Positions 36,329 through 47,063 of a stretch of DNA of 64,000 bases are shown one piece after another. Both the position numbers and the translations under genes were made by a program. Origin of the DNA: Ciborinia camelliae. Lineage: Eukaryota > Ascomycota > Leotiomycetes > Helotiales > Sclerotiniaceae. Position 1 is the stretch's first letter. The number at the start of each line of letters is the position of its first letter. The notes beneath the pieces are model-generated. The model was not told where the DNA came from. It did not search any database and saw nothing but the letters and a program-made list of their open reading frames with translations. The stretch covers positions 147,669 to 211,668 of the forward strand of contig JANPYM010000011.1 of the NCBI GenBank assembly GCA_025890175.1. The letters run 5' to 3'.

Positions 36329-37754
36329 TTAAAAATTAGTTGTTGCCGACCGACGCGTCCCAAGTAATGGTTTCCCAGAACCTTCGTTTGCATCTTCCAT
36401 ATAAATCGGCTCAGCCATCAAATGCACACGTTTGTTCTTCTGAGCTAGGATATTGTTTTCAGGTAGCTTGGCTGTTGGTTCAGGTGCAGGTTTATGTAAT
36501 GGAGTTATTGTGATTTGGGGATCTGGAATGGGATCCTCTTTATCGGGTGCCTTTTCCGAGATTGATGATTCGTAATACTCAGGATATGGGACGCGGTTTC
36601 GTCTATCGGGCGGCATATAAGTCTGTTGTGGCGAAGAAGTTTCTGAGTCAGGAGCTGATGGTGGAGGGGGTCTGGCTGCCGAACCTGCCCATCGAGACTC
36701 GTAACGTGGCGTTGATTCGAATGGGTTATTGTAGCTTGTGATGGCTGGATAACTTAGTTCATATCCTGAATGTCCGTTGACTCTTTGGGAAGTATTAAAC
36801 AGGTTTGGCATATATTCTTGAGCATATTGGCCCTGAGCAGGATATTGAGGATATCAATATGGGCGAGAGGGACCGTAAAAACCAAAAGATAATTGAGAGG
36901 ATGGTTGCGGGCATCCATAGGGCATTTGTGAATTCATAGGTGGGTTAGAAAATAATCCCATATTGGTATTTGAGTTGCCGAATAAATATGTGTTCGGAAT
37001 TCCAAATGAACTTGTGTTGGAATTGCCAAACAAACTAGTGGAATAAACGGATTTCGATTCTCTATCCACTATCCCAGGGCTATTTTTTCTTTCTGTCCTG
37101 GACCTTTCTTCTTTGCTCTCCCTATTACGTATTTGGGAATCTGTTTCCGCAAATGTCACAGCCATCGTTTTTTTTTCCGTTGCTATGAACATTAGAATTT
37201 TCATTTTGTTTGTTCATTTCAATGGAAGCTTCGATGGGGTGAGCTTCGCCGACTAGATAGACAGTAATTGCTCGGACACCCTGTCCTCCAGAGGCAGGTG
37301 TAGAGTCTTGGTATAGCACATCAAGCTGGGCCAAATTCCACACGAGTGAGGGGCCAGATTCATTTTTCGCATTGATAATGATTCCGATCTGTTCCTGTTG
37401 TAATCGCTTAAGAGCTGTCTTCTTCACAATCACAGATTCTCCTCGGTTGTTTAGTTCTCGAATTCGCCACATCATCTCCGTCTTTGTAAAATATTGTGGG
37501 GTTATGTGAGCCCATAACCAATCATCCACGGTCTTAGGATGAATAGAGAACACTGCGTATTCAAGGCTTACTTCGAATTTCGCTGAAAAAAGGTCCTCCT
37601 CTTGGTTTTCAATTTTAGTTGAGCTATCGGATAGTTTGGCCTGAGATGTTTCCAGAACCGGATCAAGTTCACCTGAAGGTTCATTTATGATGATCACCAC
37701 CAATGCCTTTCTAGGATGTGACCACAATCGAAACCGAGCTGACCATTTTTAACT
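36329..37754 (-). pseudogene. Decayed partial paralog of the adjacent J-domain gene
   Basis: Minus-strand reading. From about 37754 the frame matches the middle module of the neighbouring 1673-residue protein: RLWSHPRKALVVIIINEPS here against RLWSRGEKSHIAVIINKP there. Shared motifs such as the IHP, W.HIT and LQQEQI.III.NAKNE patterns continue to about 37215. The copy then jumps straight to AVTFAETDSQI (about 37165-37130), the counterpart of SVTFVETDSQL, so the whole J-domain segment is missing. A 9-A homopolymer near 37170 coincides with a frame change. An in-frame TGA lies at 36854-36856, and the reading frame continues after it to the stop at 36329. The N-terminal domain is absent. Truncation, internal deletion, frameshift and stop together indicate a pseudogene. 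Confidence 0.75.
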
Positions 37755-38057
37755 ACATTAATTTACCGTACTAATATTACCTACTTCCCACCCGACGTCG
37801 GCGAGAGGGAGGAGGGGGCGGAAACGGCGGCGCAAACCCCCCTCCCCAAGCTGCTAGTATATCTTCGTTTCAAGCTCCATGGGTCCTCCCACGCTCTTAT
37901 CGTATTGAGCTAAAAAATCTTGATTTTAATTCATCATCAAATCACAAGACCTATCCAATCGAGATAATTTGCACCGTTGGATTGAGTGGGTATCTACTAC
38001 AGTATATATTTATTGCGCAGGCACCCCTCTATCATGTAAGCCAGGGTATTCCAAAAC
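37755..38057. other. Spacer between paralog and J-domain gene
   Basis: A GC-rich patch (37795-37850, runs of G then C) and AT-rich sequence. No gene. Confidence 0.4.
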
Positions 38058-41000
38058 TCAAAACAAAGAAGTGCTCGCCCGACGCGGAAAGAATGAGCGT
38101 TTTTCGAAATCCGGTGAATCACCCGCATCGTCTTCCACTGTGGCCTTTTTATCATTAGTCTTTACAGGATCAATGATCTCAGCTTTTTCCTTGACTGCCT
38201 CCTTGATAGGGGCTCGCATAGCTCTCGATGGTTCAGGTGATCCCATTTTCGCCTCAAGGGTTGTGTTTTTTGACGAAATTTGCCTTGAGCTTGGGCCGGG
38301 ACTTGAGCTATATGGACTACCACCATTACCCCTAGGTGTATAGTATCCTTCATCCGAGACTGTTTCTATAACATTATCGAGATCAAATTGAACTCTGGGA
38401 GGTCTCTCGATTGCCTCATGCTCAGGCTCTCGCCGAGGCTGTTTTCCTTTATCCTGCTTCTTCACCGGTTTAGATTTTCGACTCTCATTCTTGGAATTTG
38501 TGACGAGCGTCTCATTCAAGTCTATGTAAGAAATAATATCAAAGTCTCTTCTTTCGTTTTCCTCCTGTGCAGCAGCTTTTGCCTCTTCCCCGGCTGGCGT
38601 CCATTTCAATAAGAGCTGTTGCACAATATCGTCGCCCGCATTTTCGCTTCCCGGAAGTGCCCAAGGATCGAATGATCTGCCGTCGTAGTGATCAGGGTAA
38701 TATGAAGGTCTTCTACCTAGAGGTATAGCTGGTTGCTGCATGAATGGAACAGGTGGCAGGAAGCGAGGAGATGACCGAGGTTCTGGTGATGCGGGTGGAA
38801 TACCTCTTTCATATCTCCTCTTCCAATCTATTCCATCTCCATCAGGATGGTTTAGTTGATACCGTGGAGTGTTTGATTCGTGTTTTTGTTGCCAATCTAA
38901 AGTTTTAGCAACAGGTCTTTCAAAACGGGTGGTCCTCCTAGGTGACGGCCTTCTCATTCGATCGTAATATGCTGAGACTCTATCTTGTTCGTGAGATCGT
39001 CGTGGTGGAGATCGGTTTCGAGTCCGTCGTATTGGAGACCGGCCGCGAGTTCGTGGTGGCGAGAACTCCTGATCGGAGCTGGAGTTGGAGCTCAAGCTCA
39101 AATTTGAATTTCTTCGTGCTACATATGGTTCGCGCAATACGATATTACTCTTCAACGGTATTTTTTGATATGTAACAGACCCCGGGGGTAATCTACCATC
39201 CCAAGTATCTTCCTCTCTCGCGCGATCCCTTGCGATGCGACTTTCCAGCTGAGAATCCGTCTCGACGAATGTCACCGAAGGATGGGGGCGTGGAGAAGCC
39301 AAACTGGTCTCTACTGGGGGCTGATTAAAATTGTTTTCGCGATCATAAGCTTCGCGTTGGGTAGTCGTTCCAAGCGATTCGTACGCCTCAGTAATTTCAA
39401 CGAATCGTTTGCCAGCAGAGGGATCGGTGGGATTCAACATTGGATGAGAGCTTTTGTATAGAGAAAGGTAAGCCCTTCTTACAGTTAGCAAATAGGAATC
39501 TAATATATTGATATATAAAAGGAAGGTTCACATACTCTACAATGGCGGCAGCTGTGGCATCTGTGGGAATCCCCAAAACTTCATAATAATTTTGAGTCTC
39601 CTGTTCATTATCGGGAGACTCAATTTCGAATAGATCTGGCTCCGAGGTCACTGGCTCAGGAGAGTTCAGAAGGGTTGATTCTGTGCCGTTAGAAAGTAGG
39701 TTTGTGGGCTCAGGATATGTGAGCTGAGGAGCTTCGCTCGACTCTATAAAATCAACGGATTTCAGGCTCGGAGAGGGTATAGTATCATCGACTCCCATGT
39801 TTTTTAATGTCTCAGGGGGGCTCGTAGAACAATGGCTTTGCTTCAACATTGCACTAATTTTCGTACTCTTTTGTGATTCTCCCATAAGATAGATCGTGAT
39901 GGATTGAATACCATCGTTCCCTGGTGTGATGATTGATCCACAAATAACTTCAAGCTGCGCCAGGGTCCATACATCACTCCCATCGACTTCATTCTTCGAG
40001 TTGACTATTATTTGTATCTGTTCCTGCTGTAACATTGTGAGCTCTAAGAGCTTCGCAATAACTGTACTCCCGTTCGTGCTTAATTCCAGAATTCTTCCTA
40101 GAATGTGCGCCTTCGAGAAATTTTGTCGTGTAATATGTGCCTTCACCCAATCCGGAGGCTGATACGAAATCTCACGGGTTCTTGGGTGAATTGTATATGC
40201 ACAATACATCATGCAATCTCTATCCTCCATAGCTCGAAGAATTAATTTCCCGAGAGCCTGTGTGTTAAGACTGTCGCTGTTGCTACTAGTCAATGTCCTG
40301 ATGGGTGCAGACCTAAAGTCAAGACCCGAATCGGGCGCCATATCAAGATGAACCAGAGGCTTATTGATGATTACAGCGATATGGCTCTTCTCTCCACGCG
40401 ACCACAATCGACCATGAGATTTCACCTGTTTTAAATGTATGAGCGTCCTCCTATAGCTCCCTTGAGGCTTCAGAATCTGAGTCAAACTATTGTTCGCGTC
40501 CACATCAAGGAGGCAAAATTCTCTCCACCAGTCTTGCTCCGGTGCTTGTGACAGCATCTTCTCAATTTCAGGCTTGCGCAACTTCAAATTTCCAACGGTC
40601 GGGATTTGCTGATAATTGTGACCTTTAATGTGGAATGCAGTAGTGAAGGACCCCGTCGGAAATATTGCGTCCATGTCTTTCTGGCTAAATTGATCGCGTT
40701 TGAAGACTTTCTTAAGGCTTTCGCGGATATTGGTCCTCTGTTTAAAGAAAGTACTTCCAGATGATGGATTACTTTGGGAATCAAAAGGTGTGGATTCGTA
40801 GGCGAAACCAGCAGTAGCAGGTGAAAAAAATGAAGGAACAGGAGGTTCTGGAATTGATGGCGGAGAACTCGTTGGTATGGGGATATTGCTATTCAACTTA
40901 TCTTCTTCCTTGGTTAATTCTATCAAATTATCATCATGATTAGGCTTTTGGAATTGAGGGGTGGTAAGTGATAAGCTTAATACAGGGCTTGATGACAGAT

Positions 41001-43235
41001 TCAACGAGGGACTTGGAGGAATGGTGATTTCGGGGTTTTCATCTGTACCATTCTCTGGGAGCATTTCAACTAACGGCATATCCGCCTCATTTGAATGTTC
41101 AAGGATTTCCTCATCGACCACAAGATAATCTTCTATGTTTTTATGCTCGGGTTGGCTGGGGTCACTTGCGGTTTGTGCTTGAGTTGCCAGGATCGTTGGC
41201 AATGCTGCAAGTAGCTTAGTTGCTACTAATTGTGCCAGGTCTTCCGGAGCTAGTTGTGGTGTTTCATCTTGCAGTATCACTTCCTGCGTGATCAGGTCTT
41301 CCAGTTCACCCGCCTTCAGTTCTTCTAACTCTCCAGATAGCAAATCGATGTTCGTACTCTGTAAGCCTGCGTTTCGTGATTGATTGTCTCCACCAAGGCA
41401 TCCTTGATTGGTGGCCTGTTTTGATGCGGTCAAATCATCACTAAAGTCGATAAGATCGCCAGAGGTGTCTTGAATCTGACTGGGAAGGTAACGTGCCTCA
41501 TATTCTAAAGCTGACCCAGATGATTTTGATTCCAAGGATACCTTTGGTTTGGGCTGTTTATTCTCCAAAACGCGAGTGTAAATTGGCGCAGTTATTTTCA
41601 ATTCGTTTCGTAGATCAGAGATGGTGTGACTTTTATCAATATCATCGCTCTGTATGCCCGGATTTGAAACTTGACTTTTGGTATGTGCCAAGTCAAAACC
41701 ATAGTCGGCCAATGAAGTTGACCCCACTGGAGTTTGCGAAGGCCCTCCAATCTCGCTCAAAGTTGCTTCGAAGGTTTGGGATGTTGTGGATTTTCTTGAC
41801 TCGGAGTTTCCCCGTCCCCTTTGTTTCTGTTGCCGCGATTTATCCCTATGATATTTGCGAGACTTCTCGTCTACATCCGGTTCTGCCTCTTCTGCAAAAT
41901 TCTTCAACCCTTTCTGAGCTCTCGTTGAAAAATTATCAATATCCTCAGACTTGTCATCCGGCGTTGTATAACCAGGAAATCTCTTTGTGTCATCGTTGTC
42001 CACAGCACTCGTAGGTTTAGATTTTCGTCTTGCTTTAGTATCAAAATGCGCCATATGGCTTTTAGCTGCATCGATGGCAGCATTTCCAGATGTTGCGGCA
42101 TATTCAGGTATCGCAGAGCTGCTATCTGATCTGTCCGTATCCTTGCGTTTGGGTTCTCGTCTTTTAATGGAACCGTTCTCGTTCTCTACATATGGTCTTC
42201 GTCGAGAAGGCTTCAAAGGGTCATCAGGCACAGCTGGGAGGCGAAAGCTTTGGGGATAGGGAGGTTCTCGTGGATGTATCTCAGAATGTGCAACAAAGCC
42301 GGGCGGAATCTGAGACCAGCCTGTCTCGGTGGGTGTGTTATCAGTATATGGTAACCCCCCATGTATCAATGGGATGTGTTGTGTTCGAATCGAAGGAATC
42401 GATGATGGCATGAATCGAGTGTTCAAATAATTCGTTTCCCAACCCCTCACTCCTGAATGAAATCCAGAGTTCATTGAATAATTATGATGTGGTTCTGCCC
42501 CCAGATCAATATTCGCATATTGTGCCTGTTGAGCGTCTTGTCGGGCCATATTGTACACATGAGCAACCAGTGAACCATTGGAAGATAATGCACTGGATTT
42601 TTGTAAGCTCGATTGTTTACATGTAGGTGAGAAACTTACGGTTGATTCTGGACCGCTCTAATATTTAGAATACTGAAGAAGAAGTTCAAGCTCACTTGAA
42701 GTCGTTGGAGTTATTTCGAATACCTATCAAGCTTGTGTTCCCCTAGTGGAATTAGGTATTTCGCAAATCGCGATTCCTTGAGTTTGCGTACTTTTGCTAG
42801 AGCTTCGTCGACTTTCAGGACTTGTGGGTGCTTTCCTGGATTGGCCCTGACTTCTTCTTTGTATTCGTGTAACCGAAGTGCAATCTTGGGTTCCAAATCG
42901 GGTGAATCGTCCTTTTCCAGGACCCAGGCTTCCACTCTCCAAAAGATCTTCAAACAATCGTCAGTTGTTTGTTGAATTTTTCTAATACCTTCTGTACTGA
43001 GAAGTGTCGCCTTTTGTCTCTGCCTTACGACACGGTCACTTTCCTCCTTTAAAAAGATGTTAATTTGTTCAATTGAATCGCTCGCAGCACGAATATTTGT
43101 CAACGTTGCTTGAAGATTTTGAGCGGCGGAGCTGGCTTCATTCGCATACTTCGACAGAACCTGTACCAATTGAATACCAAAGCTAGCAATTCCAACTGCT
43201 GAGCTAGCAGCACCCAATATTGTAATTGGATCCAT
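38058..43235 (-). CDS. Large protein: fungal STAND-type N-terminal domain, disordered linker, J-domain
   Basis: Four exons on the minus strand (43235-42724, 42672-42640, 42592-39536 and 39477-38058; introns 47-58 bp) encode 1673 residues. The N-terminus MDPITILGAASSAVGIASFG, with helical sequence to about residue 170, is the fungal N-terminal domain found on STAND/NACHT and HeLo-like proteins. A long Ser/Pro/Lys-rich disordered stretch follows. Residues about 900-1085 form a module shared with the broken neighbour. A J-domain spans about 1180-1245, starting YYEVLGIPTDATAAAIV and split by the last intron. Its HPD motif, needed to stimulate Hsp70 ATPase, reads HPM (1212-1214), so Hsp70 stimulation is doubtful. 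The C-terminal 430 residues are Arg/Ser/Pro-rich and disordered. The role is unknown; the domain mix suggests a regulatory or scaffold protein. Confidence 0.85.
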
Positions 43236-44384
43236 CAGGGTATCATTATATCGAAGAAAGCCATGATCGATGAATCGAGATTCAGATTCTTTGATGGAAT
43301 GATTCTTTACTTCAACTCGATGAGATGAGTTTTCAACGAGGCTCCGGGCTGAGCAATAATCTGCATTGTAACATCAGGTTCTCACTGCATGTAATAATTG
43401 CATGCGCAATAGGCGGAGCGCTGCACATATTTGCGGATCGGGAAAGGTGGGAAATCAATTGGCAAATCAATTGGCATGTCAACCTAGGTCTTGAGGGGTG
43501 GCCGCAGGCGTCTAAATCACGTGGATTGTACACACACCTATCAGAGCCCTCCAAAACTAGGTGTCTGACCTGCGTCAATATGCCTCTCAATCTGCCCTCC
43601 CGCCAAGCCAATTCTAAACGGCAAGAAAAGCCCTCTGGTTTATCCTATCTACCATTTAAGTGGTGAACCATTGTACCTTGGAGACTTCTCCGATACAATA
43701 GGCCAATTTGAACAGAGTATGCATAACCTAGTGCTCTCCGTGTAATGATTAGATATAAATTACAAACAGAACATAGTAATGCTCAAGCAGAGCCTCAAAG
43801 CCTTGCAGCGCATTTAACTACCACAAAGATTCCCTTGCGCCCAAGTATCGTAGATGGCGAATCCTTGGGCTTCCAGGGCTTTATATAAATGAAATAGCAG
43901 GCCAGACGATGGTATTACTTTTGAATCGTGTGCAATAATGAGGTTCCAGTTGGAGATTGATTTCGATGGCCAATGTTTATGTTGATTTGTAACCTGATTT
44001 GGTTTTGAAACTGGTGACACTGGACACTGGTATAGGTAAGTGGGTTCAGAGCTTTGACCTGATGAATATTTAGCGGCACACATGCAGCCGCACCATCCGC
44101 ACTTACGGGTTGTGCTTTAGCTAGATATCCTAGATTCTCCAAATAATCCGCTAAAGGACTAATGTAACAGCTTATCAAACTTGAAAAGAGGTTTAGCGAA
44201 CAGATTGTTCTAGGGGAATCATAGAATTGGAATGGTATCCAACAGATGGTCTCCAATAGTTTAAACTTTACCATCTAGATCCTGATGAGGAATAACTTTG
44301 ATTCGAACATATAAGGTGTTATAATTTAATCAAGCTGTTCCATCAAACACCAGAGCAAGGCAAGGGCTATGAAATCGCCTCACG
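43236..44384. other. Intergenic, possible weak coding remnant
   Basis: No intact gene. A minus-strand frame of 89 codons at 43814-44083 (with ..SSGLLFHLYKALEAQGFAIY near its end) looks protein-like, but it has no supporting start, partner exon or family match. An overlapping frame covers 43915-44274. I treat it as non-coding or a remnant. Confidence 0.35.
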
Positions 44385-44753
44385 TTATTCTTTCATAGAT
44401 CCCTCAACCACTTCCCTCCCCGACTTCACCGACCTCACCACCAGCTTAAAATCTTCTTCCTCGGCACCAGCAAACCTAATTATAGAACCATGGGTCTTCT
44501 CCAATGTAGCCACCGTGTCACCCTCTATTTCCACATCCCCCTCCTCGTATTCCCCACGTCCATCAATCTCTTCCAAACCTCGAAACTTTTCGCCCTCCGC
44601 TCCAATTTCCCTAAACCATACAATCCTCCAACGCAGATGCGCACACGAACTTTCAAAGCCCTCGCTCCCAATCTTCAACCATAACATCCCGTTCCTCAAC
44701 TCTCCCATCTCGTCACTCAAACTAACTTCCGGCAATGAGCTAACCATACCCAA
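44385..44753 (-). CDS. Hypothetical protein or gene fragment
   Basis: A minus-strand frame of about 120 codons, Glu/Gly/Arg-rich, with an ATG at about 44747 (MVSSLPEVSLSDEMGELRNG). The same frame is open upstream to about 45014 except for a single TGA at 44763-44765. The upstream part includes TITILPPSCDLQVSTYAFLF, which also looks coding. Either a gene was split by a premature TGA, an unseen intron removes it, or only the downstream part is translated. No family is recognised. Confidence 0.38.
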   Translation of the reverse strand: MGMVSSLPEVSLSDEMGELRNGMLWLKIGSEGFESSCAHLRWRIVWFREIGAEGEKFRGLEEIDGRGEYEEGDVEIEGDTVATLEKTHGSIIRFAGAEEEDFKLVVRSVKSGREVVEGSMKE

Positions 44754-46840
44754 ATTTTTGAATCACATGTTTTTGGCTACTCCGAAAAATAGAAAGGCGT
44801 AGGTTGAGACTTGGAGATCGCATGAAGGAGGCAGAATGGTAATTGTCTGGGTTTGTGAACAAAGTTTCTTCCTTATTGTACCAAAGAAAAAGAAACAATA
44901 TGGAAGAGAGAATAAACGCGTTCCATACAGCCTGTTATAAAGGACCTCCAAAACTATGCGCAGACCAAATGATTTTCCTCCCTTCACTCTTCGTTTCACT
45001 TCATAGCTCTCCAACGCTCTTCATTAGTCCAGCGCCAATATTTTCGACGGGCTGGATGGGTGCATATCCATAGGTAAGTAAGCACTTGGACCTTCATGCC
45101 TGAATTTATTTCTAGAATCCCGGGTAATAGATCATGCAACTAAAGTATTACACATCCCCTATCTGTCCAGGAATTGATGGGATGGCCATTTTGATCGTGA
45201 ATGGCTATGATGCTGGGGAGTGTGAGATTTTGGGGATAACAGAGGGATAGAAAGGTATACTCAATGCTTAGCCCGATGAAGCTGGGTCAAGGGGAACTAT
45301 CGGCACGGGAATTGGGGTGTGGGAAAGAAGTGGTTGTGCATCGTTTGTATTGGATTTGGATAGCTTGGATCGAAGTTTGACAAAGATTTGCGACGAGATA
45401 CTCGAAGATCACAAGGTATGTATGGTGAATAGGTATGTACGGTGAATAAGTATGTGTGGTGAATTAGTATCGTGGGGGCACGTGTGTGATTAGCGACGGT
45501 GACGTTAATGGTCATCTGGCTCTATAGCCATGCATGAAGAGGTGGGGGTCCAAAATATAGAAAATCTATAGATTTGGGTGAATTTGTTGTATGGCATCGA
45601 TCAGTACCACTTTCGAGCAATCCATATACGTGATGATTAAAACATCCTTTTGACTACGGGCTCATCCGAAGATTTGCGTTGCGGGATACCACGCGGAAAA
45701 AATCAGCGGGGCGTCGGATCAAAGTTTCTTTTTCTAGTCATGTGACATGTAATTTTCGTCATGAATATCGCAACTTCACCTCATGACTCGAAACTGCAAT
45801 GAAGTCTCCTCAGCCCTGAAATTGAGGCACAGCATTTAAGGTAATGTCGTACAGGTTGGGTTGTACTGCATTTCAGCTTTTGAACATTTCTCCGAGTTTG
45901 GACGTTTCAGGGGTTCAGTCACGTGTAACCACCCATTAAAGTAAGTCGCGATTAGATGTAGTCTCCCAATTAGTTATTCGCGTTTGTTATTATTCCTGTG
46001 AGAACGGAAGTATCGAAGATGGAGGGCCTCTTCAATGCCGCTCGCTTCATATACCTCCTTTCATAACTCTCATACCAGTTACCTGCGCAATATAACACTC
46101 CGTAATGGAAGAAATTTAAAGCCAAGTACCAATATAATAAGTGGAGTCCATCATGTATCCAATCTCATAAAGTTTACACAATAATAATTCACCATCGGAT
46201 TTTATCTTCACCGACAACCTTTCTAATCGATATCTTCCAAGTTTCTCAGACCGCCATGTAAGGATACCTAGGACCTAGGGTACGCGGGTATTCCCCTTTC
46301 TGGAAGATTCGAAGAAACTACAAGAAACTAATTGATAACTTGACACAATTGACAGCGTCAATTGGTTGGAGACCTTGCACACTTAAAGAGGGATACCGCC
46401 GTTTCCAAATTTAATCGGAAGCTAATATAATGTTAAAGGCTTGAAGCCTCTAAAGGCCAACGCATTATTCTCTTCTCAATAATACTCCCGTACTATGCTA
46501 TGGTAAAAAAAGAAACGCCATTTTGCACAAATTCTCAATTCCCATCAACTTAAAGTCTTAAAGGCGTCAAATCATTACATCTTGTCTGCATCTTGTCTGC
46601 ACGTTGTCTGCACGTTGTCTAATAAAAGTCATCACGCTGAAGATCCTCATGCGCCTTGCCGTCTATTGATTTGCTGTACATGATCAACTTCACATAATTC
46701 TCACGGGTCAAGAGTGACTTTCCTCAACGATTGGTCATTAAAGGGGTCGCCGGACATTTTCACACACGCTATCCGAACGCCTACACTGTCGCTGAACCAC
46801 ACACCCAGGGATAATTTAGTGTTGCCGTGCAGTCCGTCCA
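44754..46840. other. Intergenic, nothing recognised
   Basis: Apart from the possible upstream part of the preceding fragment (to about 45014), no gene is seen. A short tandem array of an 11-bp unit (CATCTTGTCTG twice, CACGTTGTCTG about twice) lies at 46577-46620. Confidence 0.5.
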
Positions 46841-46841
46841 A

Positions 46842-46847
46842 CCCCGC
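46842..46847 (-). promoter_or_regulatory. Candidate CreA/CRE1 site (GCGGGG)
   Basis: CCCCGC on the plus strand is GCGGGG on the minus strand, matching the SYGGRG consensus of the carbon-catabolite repressor CreA. It lies about 217 bp upstream of a sugar-transporter ATG. A hexamer is weak evidence alone. Confidence 0.33.
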
Positions 46848-46968
46848 AATTACTGACTAACCCTGAAAATCTTTGAAAACCGCAACTCCAACTTCCAATT
46901 CGAGGATTCCTTTCCCCTCCAACCCAGGTCAAAGTGTGACCAAACACCCAACGACCTGGACAATCCTA

Positions 46969-46974
46969 CCCCGC
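46969..46974 (-). promoter_or_regulatory. Candidate CreA/CRE1 site (GCGGGG)
   Basis: Second SYGGRG match on the same strand, about 90 bp before the transporter ATG. Paired sites in the same promoter are what CreA control usually needs, so glucose repression is a reasonable inference. Confidence 0.36.
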
Positions 46975-47063
46975 ATTCTTTTAGTCCTCCTGCACGAGGG
47001 CAGTTGGGAGTTGAAAGTGGAACGACGGGCAGCATAAGAATCGGGGGTCCCTGAGTTTCCAAG

